This document shows positions 1 through 5,098 of a stretch of DNA of 7,097 bases, in pieces; position 1 is the stretch's first letter; the number at the start of each line of letters is the position of its first letter. The position numbers were made by a program, and so were the translations under genes. Below the pieces are notes generated by a model. It ran no database searches. It was not told the origin of the DNA and saw only the letters and a list, made by a program, of their open reading frames with translations. The stretch comes from Methanosphaera sp. rholeuAM130. GTDB taxonomy: Archaea > Methanobacteriota > Methanobacteria > Methanobacteriales > Methanobacteriaceae. Location: positions 10,710-17,806 of the forward strand of contig MUZY01000079.1 in the NCBI GenBank assembly GCA_003266065.1. Direction: 5' to 3'.

Positions 1-92
1 AAGGTGCATCCGGCCAGGCGATACAAAACATGAACATCATGTGTGGATTTGATGAAAGCGAAGGATTGAAAGAATTAGGATTATATCCATAG
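1..92 (+). CDS. argC: N-acetyl-gamma-glutamyl-phosphate reductase, C-terminal end (partial)
   Basis: Only the last 29 codons plus stop are present; the gene begins left of the window. The reading frame whose stop is TAG at 90-92 gives a tail starting GASGQAIQNMNIMCGFDE and ending GLYP. The K-G-A-(S/A)-x-Q-A-x-Q-x-x-N-x-x-x-G-F pattern is typical of the ArgC C-terminus, where the helix after the catalytic domain packs against the NADP-binding domain. ArgC reduces N-acetylglutamyl-5-phosphate to the semialdehyde in cytoplasmic arginine synthesis. The usual F of the 'NxMFGF' segment reads as C here. The stop overlaps the ribosome binding site of the next gene, so the two are probably co-transcribed. 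The assignment rests on a short tail only, but the pattern is distinctive. Confidence 0.82.
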   Translation, partial: GASGQAIQNMNIMCGFDESEGLKELGLYP

Positions 93-96
93 GAGG
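91..96 (+). promoter_or_regulatory. Strong ribosome binding site deciding the TTG start of the first flavodoxin
   Basis: AGGAGG at 91-96 is a full match to the anti-Shine-Dalgarno core. It lies 7 bases before the TTG at 104 and overlaps the argC stop (TAG, 90-92). This supports the TTG start and suggests translational coupling to argC. Confidence 0.8.
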
Positions 97-103
97 CATT
101 AGA

Positions 104-574
104 TTGACGGATTTAATTATATATTATTCACGTACAAACAATACGAAACTGGTGGCAGAGGGCATAGCAAAAAAATTCGATGCAAAGTTGCTTGAAGTAA
201 AGGATAAACAAAAAAGAAGCGGAATCTTGGGATTTGTCAAAGGCGGTTATGACTCAATACGCGAAAAGGATACCGAGATTGAATATGAAAAGGTGGATTT
301 GAAGGACTACGACAACATATTCATAGGTACACCAGTATGGGCTTCCAAACCTACACCTGCCATTCTACAGTTTATCAAGGAAAACGAGTTCAGCGGTACG
401 AAATGTGTTACTTTTGCTACCATGATGGGCAGCGGTGGAGAAACTACAATCAGTGTGATAAACAATATGATTATTAGCCAGGGAGGAACTGTTAAAGATT
501 CATTTATCTTAGCCGTTAAAAACAAGGATATTGAAGAATTGACAAACGAAGCATTGGCGGATTTGGAATTATAA
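104..574 (+). CDS. Flavodoxin (FMN-binding electron carrier), first of three
   Basis: A 156-residue single-domain flavodoxin, a normal length for the family. It should bind FMN and carry electrons in the cytoplasm. The N-terminal beta strand LIIYYS leads into the phosphate loop SRTNNT (residues 9-14). The loop flanking the isoalloxazine ring is GTPVWASKP (75-83), with Trp79 as the likely stacking aromatic. The third flavin loop is FATMMGSGGE (104-113). All three FMN-contact regions look intact, so the protein is probably functional. The start is TTG, chosen because AGGAGG sits 7 bases upstream and there is no better start. It follows argC by 11 bases and is probably in the same transcript, although no arginine role is implied. 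A T-tract follows the stop. The specific redox partner cannot be told from sequence. It shares an insert around residues 38-52 (RSGILGFVKGGYDS) with the third flavodoxin but not with the second. Confidence 0.9.
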   Translation: MTDLIIYYSRTNNTKLVAEGIAKKFDAKLLEVKDKQKRSGILGFVKGGYDSIREKDTEIEYEKVDLKDYDNIFIGTPVWASKPTPAILQFIKENEFSGTKCVTFATMMGSGGETTISVINNMIISQGGTVKDSFILAVKNKDIEELTNEALADLEL

Positions 575-583
575 CCCCCTCAC

Positions 584-600
584 TATTTTTTCTAATTATT
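584..600 (+). terminator. U-tract terminator after the first flavodoxin
   Basis: TATTTTTTCTAATTATT begins 10 bases after the stop. Archaeal RNA polymerase terminates on such U-rich runs without needing a strong hairpin, and no GC stem is seen here. The remainder of the gap up to 780 is AT-rich. It contains an 11-base direct repeat TAATTATTAAT (593-603 and 626-636) but no convincing gene. Confidence 0.55.
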
Positions 601-779
601 AATGCATAAAATAAATTGCATATGTTAATTATTAATATGACAATTTTAAATGAGAGTACATGATTTAAGTCGATTAATTGGATAGTTATTTAATGTATTG
701 CTATCTGTTAGAAAAAAAGAACATGTATCAACGCAGAATGCGAATATGAAATGATGGGGAAAATGAATTTAAATATTGG

Positions 780-815
780 AAAAATCATTATAAAAATTTT
801 TAAGAAAAGAAGTGA
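780..815 (-). terminator. U-rich termination region downstream of the FeoA-domain gene
   Basis: Read on the minus strand, the stretch just after the FeoA-gene stop is T-rich: TTCTTTTCTTAAAAATTTTT, then more T runs. This fits the archaeal U-tract type of terminator. It lies at the convergent end of the gap with the first flavodoxin. Confidence 0.45.
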
Positions 816-819
816 TTGA

Positions 820-1044
820 TTATTCGAGTTCTATTGCCATTGCTTCTTCTTTTCTTAATGCTAATGAAAATCCTTGTATACGTATTGCTACAGGATATCC
901 TAATGGTGCTCTTCTTTCAAGTTTAATGGTTGTTCCTTTAACCAATCCCATTTCTCTTAAGTGTTTTCCGAGTGAACCGTGTATTCTGTATTTTTTTACT
1001 CTTCCAACTTCACCTAATTCTAAATCATCTACTGTTTTTACCAT
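820..1044 (-). CDS. Stand-alone FeoA-domain protein
   Basis: A 74-residue protein consisting of one FeoA (SH3-like) domain, the usual size for free-standing FeoA. Visible signature elements are L-E-L-G-E-V-G-R-V (residues 8-16), G-x-L-x-K-H-L-R-E-M-G-L (23-34), G-T-T-I (37-40), A-P-L-G-Y-P (46-51), and a closing L-A-L-R-K-E-E-A (61-68). FeoA proteins act in the cytoplasm with the Fe(II) transporter FeoB; related domains also sit at the end of DtxR-type iron regulators. No feoB lies next to it: the gene downstream is a convergent flavodoxin and the gene upstream is divergent. It therefore works with a distant FeoB or has another binding role, and the symbol feoA is not assigned. The start is ATG at 1044, with AGAGGT at 1057-1052 (minus strand) 7 bases upstream. 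Its promoter carries elaborate repeats, described separately. Confidence 0.88.
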   Translation of the reverse strand: MVKTVDDLELGEVGRVKKYRIHGSLGKHLREMGLVKGTTIKLERRAPLGYPVAIRIQGFSLALRKEEAMAIELE

Positions 1045-1079
1045 TTTTATTACCTCTGTTGTTTTATAAATATAATTAC

Positions 1080-1125
1080 CTATACCCCCATGGGTATACT
1101 ATATACTATACCCCCCATAGTATAT
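1080..1125. promoter_or_regulatory. Nested inverted and direct repeats: probable operator of the FeoA-domain gene
   Basis: Four overlapping patterns are visible. First, TATACCC (1081-1087) pairs with GGGTATA (1092-1098) across 4 bases. Second, GGGTATA (1092-1098) pairs with TATACCC (1107-1113) across 8 bases; the whole 22-base dyad has only one mismatched pair on each side. Third, ATATACTAT (1101-1109) is a perfect inverted repeat of ATAGTATAT (1117-1125) around ACCCCCC. Fourth, CTATACCCCCAT (1080-1091) recurs at 1106-1118 with one extra C, 26 bases apart. The block spans the space from the TATA box to just past the predicted start site. This is where an archaeal repressor would block polymerase or TBP/TFB. 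An iron-responsive DtxR-type regulator is an attractive candidate because of the gene controlled, but that is inference. Confidence 0.6.
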
Positions 1126-1135
1126 AAAGCTTTCC
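1121..1135 (-). promoter_or_regulatory. TATA box and BRE of the FeoA-domain gene
   Basis: The minus strand reads GGAAAGCTTTATATA, a purine-rich BRE-like element followed by the archaeal TATA consensus TTTATATA (1128-1121). Transcription would start about 24 bases downstream, near 1098-1101, giving a leader of roughly 55 bases before the ATG at 1044. The core TATATAAA also reads as a TATA box in the plus direction, so weak divergent transcription is possible. Confidence 0.65.
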
Positions 1136-1286
1136 TAAAAATTACTTTAACGAAATCAAAAAACCATGTCAAAAAAGAGGAAACGGGACACTTTCAAAGA
1201 ATATTCTAAATTAAATGATACCATCTAAAGTTTTTTTTAATGAATTGCCGACCAAGTATATTTAAGATAAAATAAAAAGATTACAG

Positions 1287-1294
1287 TATAAATT
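1287..1294 (+). promoter_or_regulatory. Possible TATA box of the second/third flavodoxin unit
   Basis: TATAAATT lies about 20 bases before the ATG at 1309. If used, transcription would begin at or within a few bases of the start codon, which fits the lack of a clear ribosome binding site. An alternative is GTATATTTAAG around 1256-1266, which would give a leader of about 20 bases. AT-richness makes the choice uncertain. Confidence 0.35.
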
Positions 1295-1308
1295 TAATCA
1301 ATGATAAT

Positions 1309-1776
1309 ATGAGAAGTTTAACAATATACTATTCAAAAAGTGGCAATACACGAACCGTTGCAAATACCCTTAAAAGTGAATTGAAGACTCACCGACTTGA
1401 AATAGTTGACTTATGGGAAAACAAGACGCTCTCCGAGCTACTTTTGCCGACGATAAGAAATTCCGCCCAGATACTGCCCGACGGCATTGTAGTGGATCCA
1501 TACTATGAAGTCGTATTTATAGGCACGCCGGTATACTTCGGATCGGTTACTCCCGCAATAGCAAAATTCATAAGGAATACCGATTTTCAGGGAAAGGACG
1601 TGATAGTATTCAATACGTTTAAATATATGGGTTATGAAAATTCCTTAAGAAGACTTGCAAAGCTGGTCAAAAAAAGCAACGGAAACATTATTCGTGCATT
1701 CAGTATTCAATGCAACGGCAATCAGGAAAATATCATTGAAAGCACTAAAAGAGCAATCGAAGAATTAAATATTTAA
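1309..1776 (+). CDS. Flavodoxin (FMN-binding electron carrier), second of three
   Basis: A 155-residue complete flavodoxin domain. The strand LTIYYS is followed by the textbook phosphate loop SKSGNT (residues 9-14). The flavin-flanking loop is GTPVYFGSVTP (72-82), with Tyr76 in the usual aromatic position, and the third loop is FNTFKYMGYE (101-110). FMN binding and one-electron transfer in the cytoplasm are therefore expected. The stretch at 35-62 (DLWENKTLSELLLPTIRNSA and on) differs from the other two flavodoxins, marking a separate sub-lineage. Upstream there is only a weak TGAT (1302-1305), so the ATG at 1309 may be read from a leaderless or very short-leader transcript. It is followed 35 bases later by the third flavodoxin and is probably co-transcribed with it. 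It is divergent from the FeoA-domain gene. Confidence 0.9.
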   Translation: MRSLTIYYSKSGNTRTVANTLKSELKTHRLEIVDLWENKTLSELLLPTIRNSAQILPDGIVVDPYYEVVFIGTPVYFGSVTPAIAKFIRNTDFQGKDVIVFNTFKYMGYENSLRRLAKLVKKSNGNIIRAFSIQCNGNQENIIESTKRAIEELNI

Positions 1777-1801
1777 AGTATAAAATAATAATAGTTAATA
1801 A

Positions 1802-1806
1802 GTGAT
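1802..1806 (+). promoter_or_regulatory. GTGAT-type ribosome binding site of the third flavodoxin
   Basis: GTGAT matches the 3' half of the archaeal Shine-Dalgarno sequence (GGAGGTGATC). It lies 5 bases before the ATG at 1812, favouring that start over the ATG two codons later. Confidence 0.55.
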
Positions 1807-1811
1807 TAGAT

Positions 1812-2300
1812 ATGTCAATGGTTATAGTGTATTCATCGGGAAAAAAAATTAAATATATCTCTCATATTATTAACGAAAGATATGAATCGGATATTATAGA
1901 GGTAAAAGACCTGAACAGAAAAAAAGGATTCCTAAACAATCTCAAAAGCAACTATACGGCATTCAGCAACAGTTATACCTCCATTACACCGGAAAATGTT
2001 GATTTTACGGATTATAATCTTATAATGCTTGGATGTCCATCCACTCTGGGAAACATCTCGCCGGCCCTAAACACACTAATTGCAAATTGTGACTTCAAAG
2101 ATAAGAATGTCATAATATTCACTACAACAAATGGAACTAATGCAACCAACGTATTAAAGCAAATCAAAAAGGCGGCAGATGACAAAGGTGCCAATGTAGT
2201 AAATTCATTTATCATTAGAACACATAACAAATCAGAACAGGAACTTTTGATAAACACCGTTAAACTGTTGCCACAACTGGATATAGATTTATATCTCTAA
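1812..2300 (+). CDS. Flavodoxin-fold protein with a degenerate FMN site, third of three
   Basis: A 162-residue protein that clearly shares the flavodoxin fold. It has a first strand MVIVYSS, then D-Y-N-L-I-M-L-G-C-P (67-76) at the second flavin strand, and N-V-I-I-F-T-T-T (99-106) at the third. It also shares E-V-K-D...G-F-L (30-41), VDxxDY (63-68) and P-A-L (84-86) with the first flavodoxin, which it resembles more than its operon neighbour. The phosphate loop is not conserved: S-G-K-K-I-K (9-14) replaces the S/T-x-T/S-G-N-T pattern. The flavin-flanking loop GCPSTLG (74-80) has no aromatic residue. FMN binding may thus be weak, altered or lost, and the role is unknown. The start is ATG at 1812, supported by GTGAT (1802-1806) 5 bases upstream; the ATG at 1818 is the alternative. 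No frameshift or internal stop is seen, so it is not an obvious pseudogene. Confidence 0.82.
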   Translation: MSMVIVYSSGKKIKYISHIINERYESDIIEVKDLNRKKGFLNNLKSNYTAFSNSYTSITPENVDFTDYNLIMLGCPSTLGNISPALNTLIANCDFKDKNVIIFTTTNGTNATNVLKQIKKAADDKGANVVNSFIIRTHNKSEQELLINTVKLLPQLDIDLYL

Positions 2301-2330
2301 AAAATTTCTTATTTTAATATTTTATTCATA
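2301..2330 (+). terminator. U-rich terminator after the flavodoxin pair
   Basis: Directly after the stop comes AAAAAATTTCTTATTTTAATATTTTATT, a series of T runs with no GC stem, as expected for archaeal intrinsic termination. The rest of the convergent gap has only weak dyads, for example TTCGTT (2371-2376) against AACGAA (2399-2404). Confidence 0.45.
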
Positions 2331-2389
2331 ATGTTACTTTACTGTTATATTCCTGATTCGTAAAAAGAGTTTCGTTGATTATACAGGAT

Positions 2390-2425
2390 TCAAAAAATAA
2401 CGAACTTCCAAAAAGAAATATTTGT
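2390..2425 (-). terminator. Possible U-rich terminator after the MurT-like ligase
   Basis: On the minus strand the first 36 bases after the stop contain T runs opposite A5 at 2410-2414 and A6 at 2392-2397. This is a plausible U-tract terminator facing the one from the flavodoxin pair. Confidence 0.4.
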
Positions 2426-3853
2426 TTAAGAAGATTCCTCCTTTAACCTTCTTTTAACTTCATCCCAAACCAACTGTTCCTCACCGCAACCGGATACGAG
2501 AATATACTTGTATTCGGAATCCTTTATTAATCCGATAATATTGTTTATCCGCTTTTCAAAGTCATATTCTACCGGATAAAAATCGCTGTCATATTCATCC
2601 TTTATCTGATTATAGTAATCTTCAGCCTTATCAACTGAAACCCTACCCGGAACGACTATCAGGTGTGCGGGATTTAATCCCCTGATTGCAACCTGATGAT
2701 CCGCAAAGACCTCATCCTCATATTCGTCGGGCGTATTATATATGAATTCAACTTCATCGTCAGCGTATAAATCCATGAGCAACGTATTTACCTTAAGAGC
2801 ATCCCCATTATCACCCTGACCGATACCGACTAGCTTATCATCAACTTCAAATATTTCAAATCTGCCAGGAGGAAGTATTGTAAAGTCCAGCTTGTTAAAG
2901 TAATCCTCAATCTTCTCATTTATATTCTCCACATCCTTCGTAAATGATGCATAAACGGTAGCAGAACATAATATGTTATAGAGGTTGTGTATACCAAGCA
3001 TAGGTACGCTCATCGTTGCATTTATATCCACCTCATCATCCACTACCTGATTGTAGACACGTCCTTCTATGGTTATAATCCACTTATCCCTATCGGTCAC
3101 GAATTTAGTGAGCTTGACGTCAGGTTCCGGACGCTTAAATCCACATTCACAGGAGTATATTCCCCTATGATTCATGTAATGTTTACTGTATGTCAACGCT
3201 TTTGCACAATGAGGACATTTCACTTCAGGTGCCTCGAATATATCCTCCAATGATTCGAGCTCAAATCCGTAATATGTCACGTGAACGTCATCTTGCTTAT
3301 TAAATCCGATATAAGCCGTATTGGGATCGTCACAGTTGGTTATCACAACACCTTTATCCATGCCCTGTGACAGTAATGTTTTGGCTTTGACGTAATCCTT
3401 GAATGAATTCTTAACCCCAAGCACCTGGGTATGCTCTCTTGAAATATTGGTATACACGACACCTATCGGATCTATCAGCCTTTGAATATTATCCGGCTCC
3501 CCATGTTCAATATCCCTTATTCCATATTCAAACACGCCCAATTCAGATGAATCCTTCAATATTCCAGTAGTAAGTGCATATATCGTATTATTATCAACAC
3601 TGGTGGATAATTTCATGTCATTACTTAATAAATCTATTGTCATAGTAGTGGTGGTTGTCTTGCCGTTTGTTCCCGTTATCACTATTGAACCGATATCTAT
3701 CTGATCACTCGTTAATTGAGGCAAGGTTTCCCTTCCGGAATACTTTAAAAATAAAAATCCTGGATAACTTTTTCCTCCAGTCGGTAAATAATGCATTGTT
3801 TTAAGCGTAAGTTGACTAAACTTTTTTACTAATGTATATTTAACGTTGCTCAT
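2426..3853 (-). CDS. MurT-type Mur ligase with zinc ribbon and DUF1727-like C-terminus
   Basis: An ATP-dependent Mur-ligase-family protein of 475 residues, or 480 from an upstream ATG at 3868; numbering here uses 480. The P-loop is GTNGKTTT (66-73). A Cys4 zinc ribbon is inserted in the central domain, with CPHC at 218-221 and CEC at 240-242, followed by GFKRPEPD (243-250) as in bacterial MurT. The Mur motif L-G-I-H-N-L-Y-N is at 291-298. The C-terminal domain (about 340-480) carries GIGQGDNGDALK and looks like DUF1727. Bacterial MurT pairs with GatD to amidate lipid II. Here no GatD-like gene is adjacent. In Methanobacteriales, Mur-like ligases are implicated in pseudomurein peptide assembly, so a cell-wall ligase role is likely, but the substrate is inferred. 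The start at 3853 is preferred because GGAG (3865-3862) lies 8 bases upstream, while the 3868 ATG has no ribosome binding site. It is transcribed away from secF. Confidence 0.85.
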   Translation of the reverse strand: MSNVKYTLVKKFSQLTLKTMHYLPTGGKSYPGFLFLKYSGRETLPQLTSDQIDIGSIVITGTNGKTTTTTMTIDLLSNDMKLSTSVDNNTIYALTTGILKDSSELGVFEYGIRDIEHGEPDNIQRLIDPIGVVYTNISREHTQVLGVKNSFKDYVKAKTLLSQGMDKGVVITNCDDPNTAYIGFNKQDDVHVTYYGFELESLEDIFEAPEVKCPHCAKALTYSKHYMNHRGIYSCECGFKRPEPDVKLTKFVTDRDKWIITIEGRVYNQVVDDEVDINATMSVPMLGIHNLYNILCSATVYASFTKDVENINEKIEDYFNKLDFTILPPGRFEIFEVDDKLVGIGQGDNGDALKVNTLLMDLYADDEVEFIYNTPDEYEDEVFADHQVAIRGLNPAHLIVVPGRVSVDKAEDYYNQIKDEYDSDFYPVEYDFEKRINNIIGLIKDSEYKYILVSGCGEEQLVWDEVKRRLKEESS

Positions 3854-3885
3854 AATAAAAAACTCCATGAATATTTAAAATTCCC

Positions 3886-3908
3886 GTATTATTTAAATAT
3901 TTAAATCA
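3886..3908 (-). promoter_or_regulatory. Possible TATA region of the MurT-like ligase
   Basis: The minus strand reads TTTAAATATTTAAATAATAC here. A TATA element centred near 3895-3900 would start transcription around 3870-3875, leaving a short leader that carries the GGAG site used for the 3853 start. The region is so AT-rich that the exact box is uncertain. Confidence 0.35.
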
Positions 3909-4112
3909 GTGCCCATCCTTATAAAAAAGGAAGTTATTTAATTTTTGAAGTTGACTTACAATTTAAAAGCGATTAATCCAAAAGATTAAAAGCATACTAT
4001 ACTATGTTTTATAGTAATATATATTTAAAAGTATTTAGAATTAAAAGTTATTCTGATGGGAAAAAATGTATTGGAAAAAAATCCCCTTTAACTGGAATCA
4101 CTCCAACATAAA

Positions 4113-4128
4113 TTTTTATATATATTTA
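4113..4128 (+). promoter_or_regulatory. Candidate TATA box for secFD
   Basis: TTTTTATATATATTTA is the best match to the archaeal TATA consensus ahead of secF and would place the start near 4145, with a leader of about 100 bases. A second candidate, TATAGAATATAGATAAA near 4192-4208, would give a short leader of about 20 to 30 bases. The sequence alone cannot decide between them. Confidence 0.4.
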
Positions 4129-4246
4129 TTAACAAAACTAATAACATAATATTCTAATAATTAATCCATAAAAATATTTTTCTTTAATTATTATAGAATA
4201 TAGATAAAACTCAATTATAACAATAAATCTAGGAGCGTAACGAGAA

Positions 4247-5098
4247 TTGACAGATGTAATTAAATATATCAGTAGACAATCTCATAAGCCTCTAATTTTA
4301 ATTCCTGTTATTTTAATGATAATATCCCTTCTATACATTGGCGTATTCGGATTAAACCAAGGTGTAGAATTAAAAGGGGGTACATTAGCAACAGTCGAAT
4401 TAAAACACCCAATGACTGAATCAGAGATAACAAATTTAGTTAAAGACAAACTAAAAATAAACGATGTTCAAACATCACTGAGTGATAATACTGCAACCAT
4501 CACCATTGCCGGTGATATTGACGTTAGCCAGTTTAATGAACAGTTTTCGAATGATTTTAATGTACTTAGTTTTAAAAGTGTTGGAGCTCTATTAAGTGAT
4601 GCTGCCATGGGACAGATTGCATATGCATTAATATTTGCATTTTTATTCATGTCCGCAACAGTATTCTTTGTATTTAGGGACTTCATACCTTCCATTGCTA
4701 TTATCCTATCAGCTTTATGTAACCTATCCGTAGCTGTCGGAGGTATGTCCTTATTCGGCATACCTATATCCATCGCCAGTGTAGGTGCATTGCTCATGCT
4801 TATAGGGTATGGTGTGGACACGGATATTCTTCTTACGACACGTTTATTGAAACGTCAAGACGGAAGTGTAGATGATCGTGCAGAAGGTGCTTGTAAGACT
4901 GGTATTACTTTAAGTATTACCGCATTGGCTTCAATGCTGGTATTATTTATAGTCGTGAAAATATTCATCCCATCAGCACAGGTATTGGCTGACATCTCAG
5001 CAGTGCTTGTCATGGGACTTTTATCAGATTTAATGTCAACTTGGCTTATGAATCTAGGAATTCTAAAATGGCATATTGAAAGAGGTGGTCACAATTAA
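4247..5098 (+). CDS. secF: Protein-export membrane protein SecF
   Basis: A 283-residue SecF, normal for archaea. With SecD it forms the accessory complex of the Sec translocon in the cytoplasmic membrane and helps late steps of protein export; archaea lack SecA, so its energy coupling there is less understood. TM1 is about 15-36, followed by the conserved GLNQGVELKGG (35-45) and a small external P1-type domain (45-118). Five more membrane segments follow at about 122-142, 147-168, 174-198, 219-240 and 246-270. The family motif GYGVDTDILLTTR (187-199) lies in TM4. The start is TTG at 4247. An in-frame TAA at 4238 rules out longer forms, and AGGAG (4231-4235) lies 11 bases upstream, slightly far. 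It overlaps secD by 23 bases. SecF before SecD is the order known in euryarchaea and the reverse of bacteria. Confidence 0.95.
   Translation: MTDVIKYISRQSHKPLILIPVILMIISLLYIGVFGLNQGVELKGGTLATVELKHPMTESEITNLVKDKLKINDVQTSLSDNTATITIAGDIDVSQFNEQFSNDFNVLSFKSVGALLSDAAMGQIAYALIFAFLFMSATVFFVFRDFIPSIAIILSALCNLSVAVGGMSLFGIPISIASVGALLMLIGYGVDTDILLTTRLLKRQDGSVDDRAEGACKTGITLSITALASMLVLFIVVKIFIPSAQVLADISAVLVMGLLSDLMSTWLMNLGILKWHIERGGHN

Larger units (their letters stand above)
3854..4246. other. Gene-free divergent promoter region between the MurT-like ligase and secF
   Basis: About 390 bases without a supported gene. It is very AT-rich and should hold both outward promoters. Visible structures are a small hairpin TCCTT-ATAAAA-AAGGA (3916-3931); an inverted repeat TACTAT-GTTTT-ATAGTA (4000-4016) followed by TATATATTTAAAAG; a small dyad TGGA-ATCAC-TCCA (4093-4105); and several TATA-like runs. 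No open frame with a start and a ribosome binding site was found. Confidence 0.6.

Noticed and set aside
593..636. Direct repeat TAATTATTAAT with a small ATGCA/TGCAT dyad between the copies, considered as a regulatory or attachment site.
   Set aside because: Composed of A/T only apart from the short dyad, at a convergent gene end with no recombinase nearby; chance is the simpler explanation.
681..705. GATAG/CTATC 5-base stem with a 15-base loop followed by an A-rich run.
   Set aside because: Too short and unstable to support a riboswitch or RNA gene; no conserved element recognised.
751..819. A 22-codon plus-strand frame, basic and hydrophobic (begins MMGKMNLNIGK), ending next to the FeoA-gene stop.
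   Set aside because: No ribosome binding site or clear promoter. It sits in AT-rich DNA that better fits the minus-strand terminator of the FeoA-domain gene, and Lys/Ile-rich frames arise by chance in such DNA.
812..1069. An 85-codon plus-strand frame opposite the FeoA-domain gene.
   Set aside because: It is the antisense of a clear FeoA domain that has its own ribosome binding site; the translated product resembles no family I know.
2351..2404. Weak stem candidates TCCTG/CAGGA and TTCGTT/AACGAA between convergent genes, considered as a structured RNA.
   Set aside because: Stems of 5-6 base pairs with loops over 20 bases; not stronger than background. U-tracts already explain termination.
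2987..3253. An 88-codon plus-strand frame inside the MurT-like ligase.
   Set aside because: Antisense of the zinc-ribbon region; its cysteine/histidine content is a by-product of the real gene.
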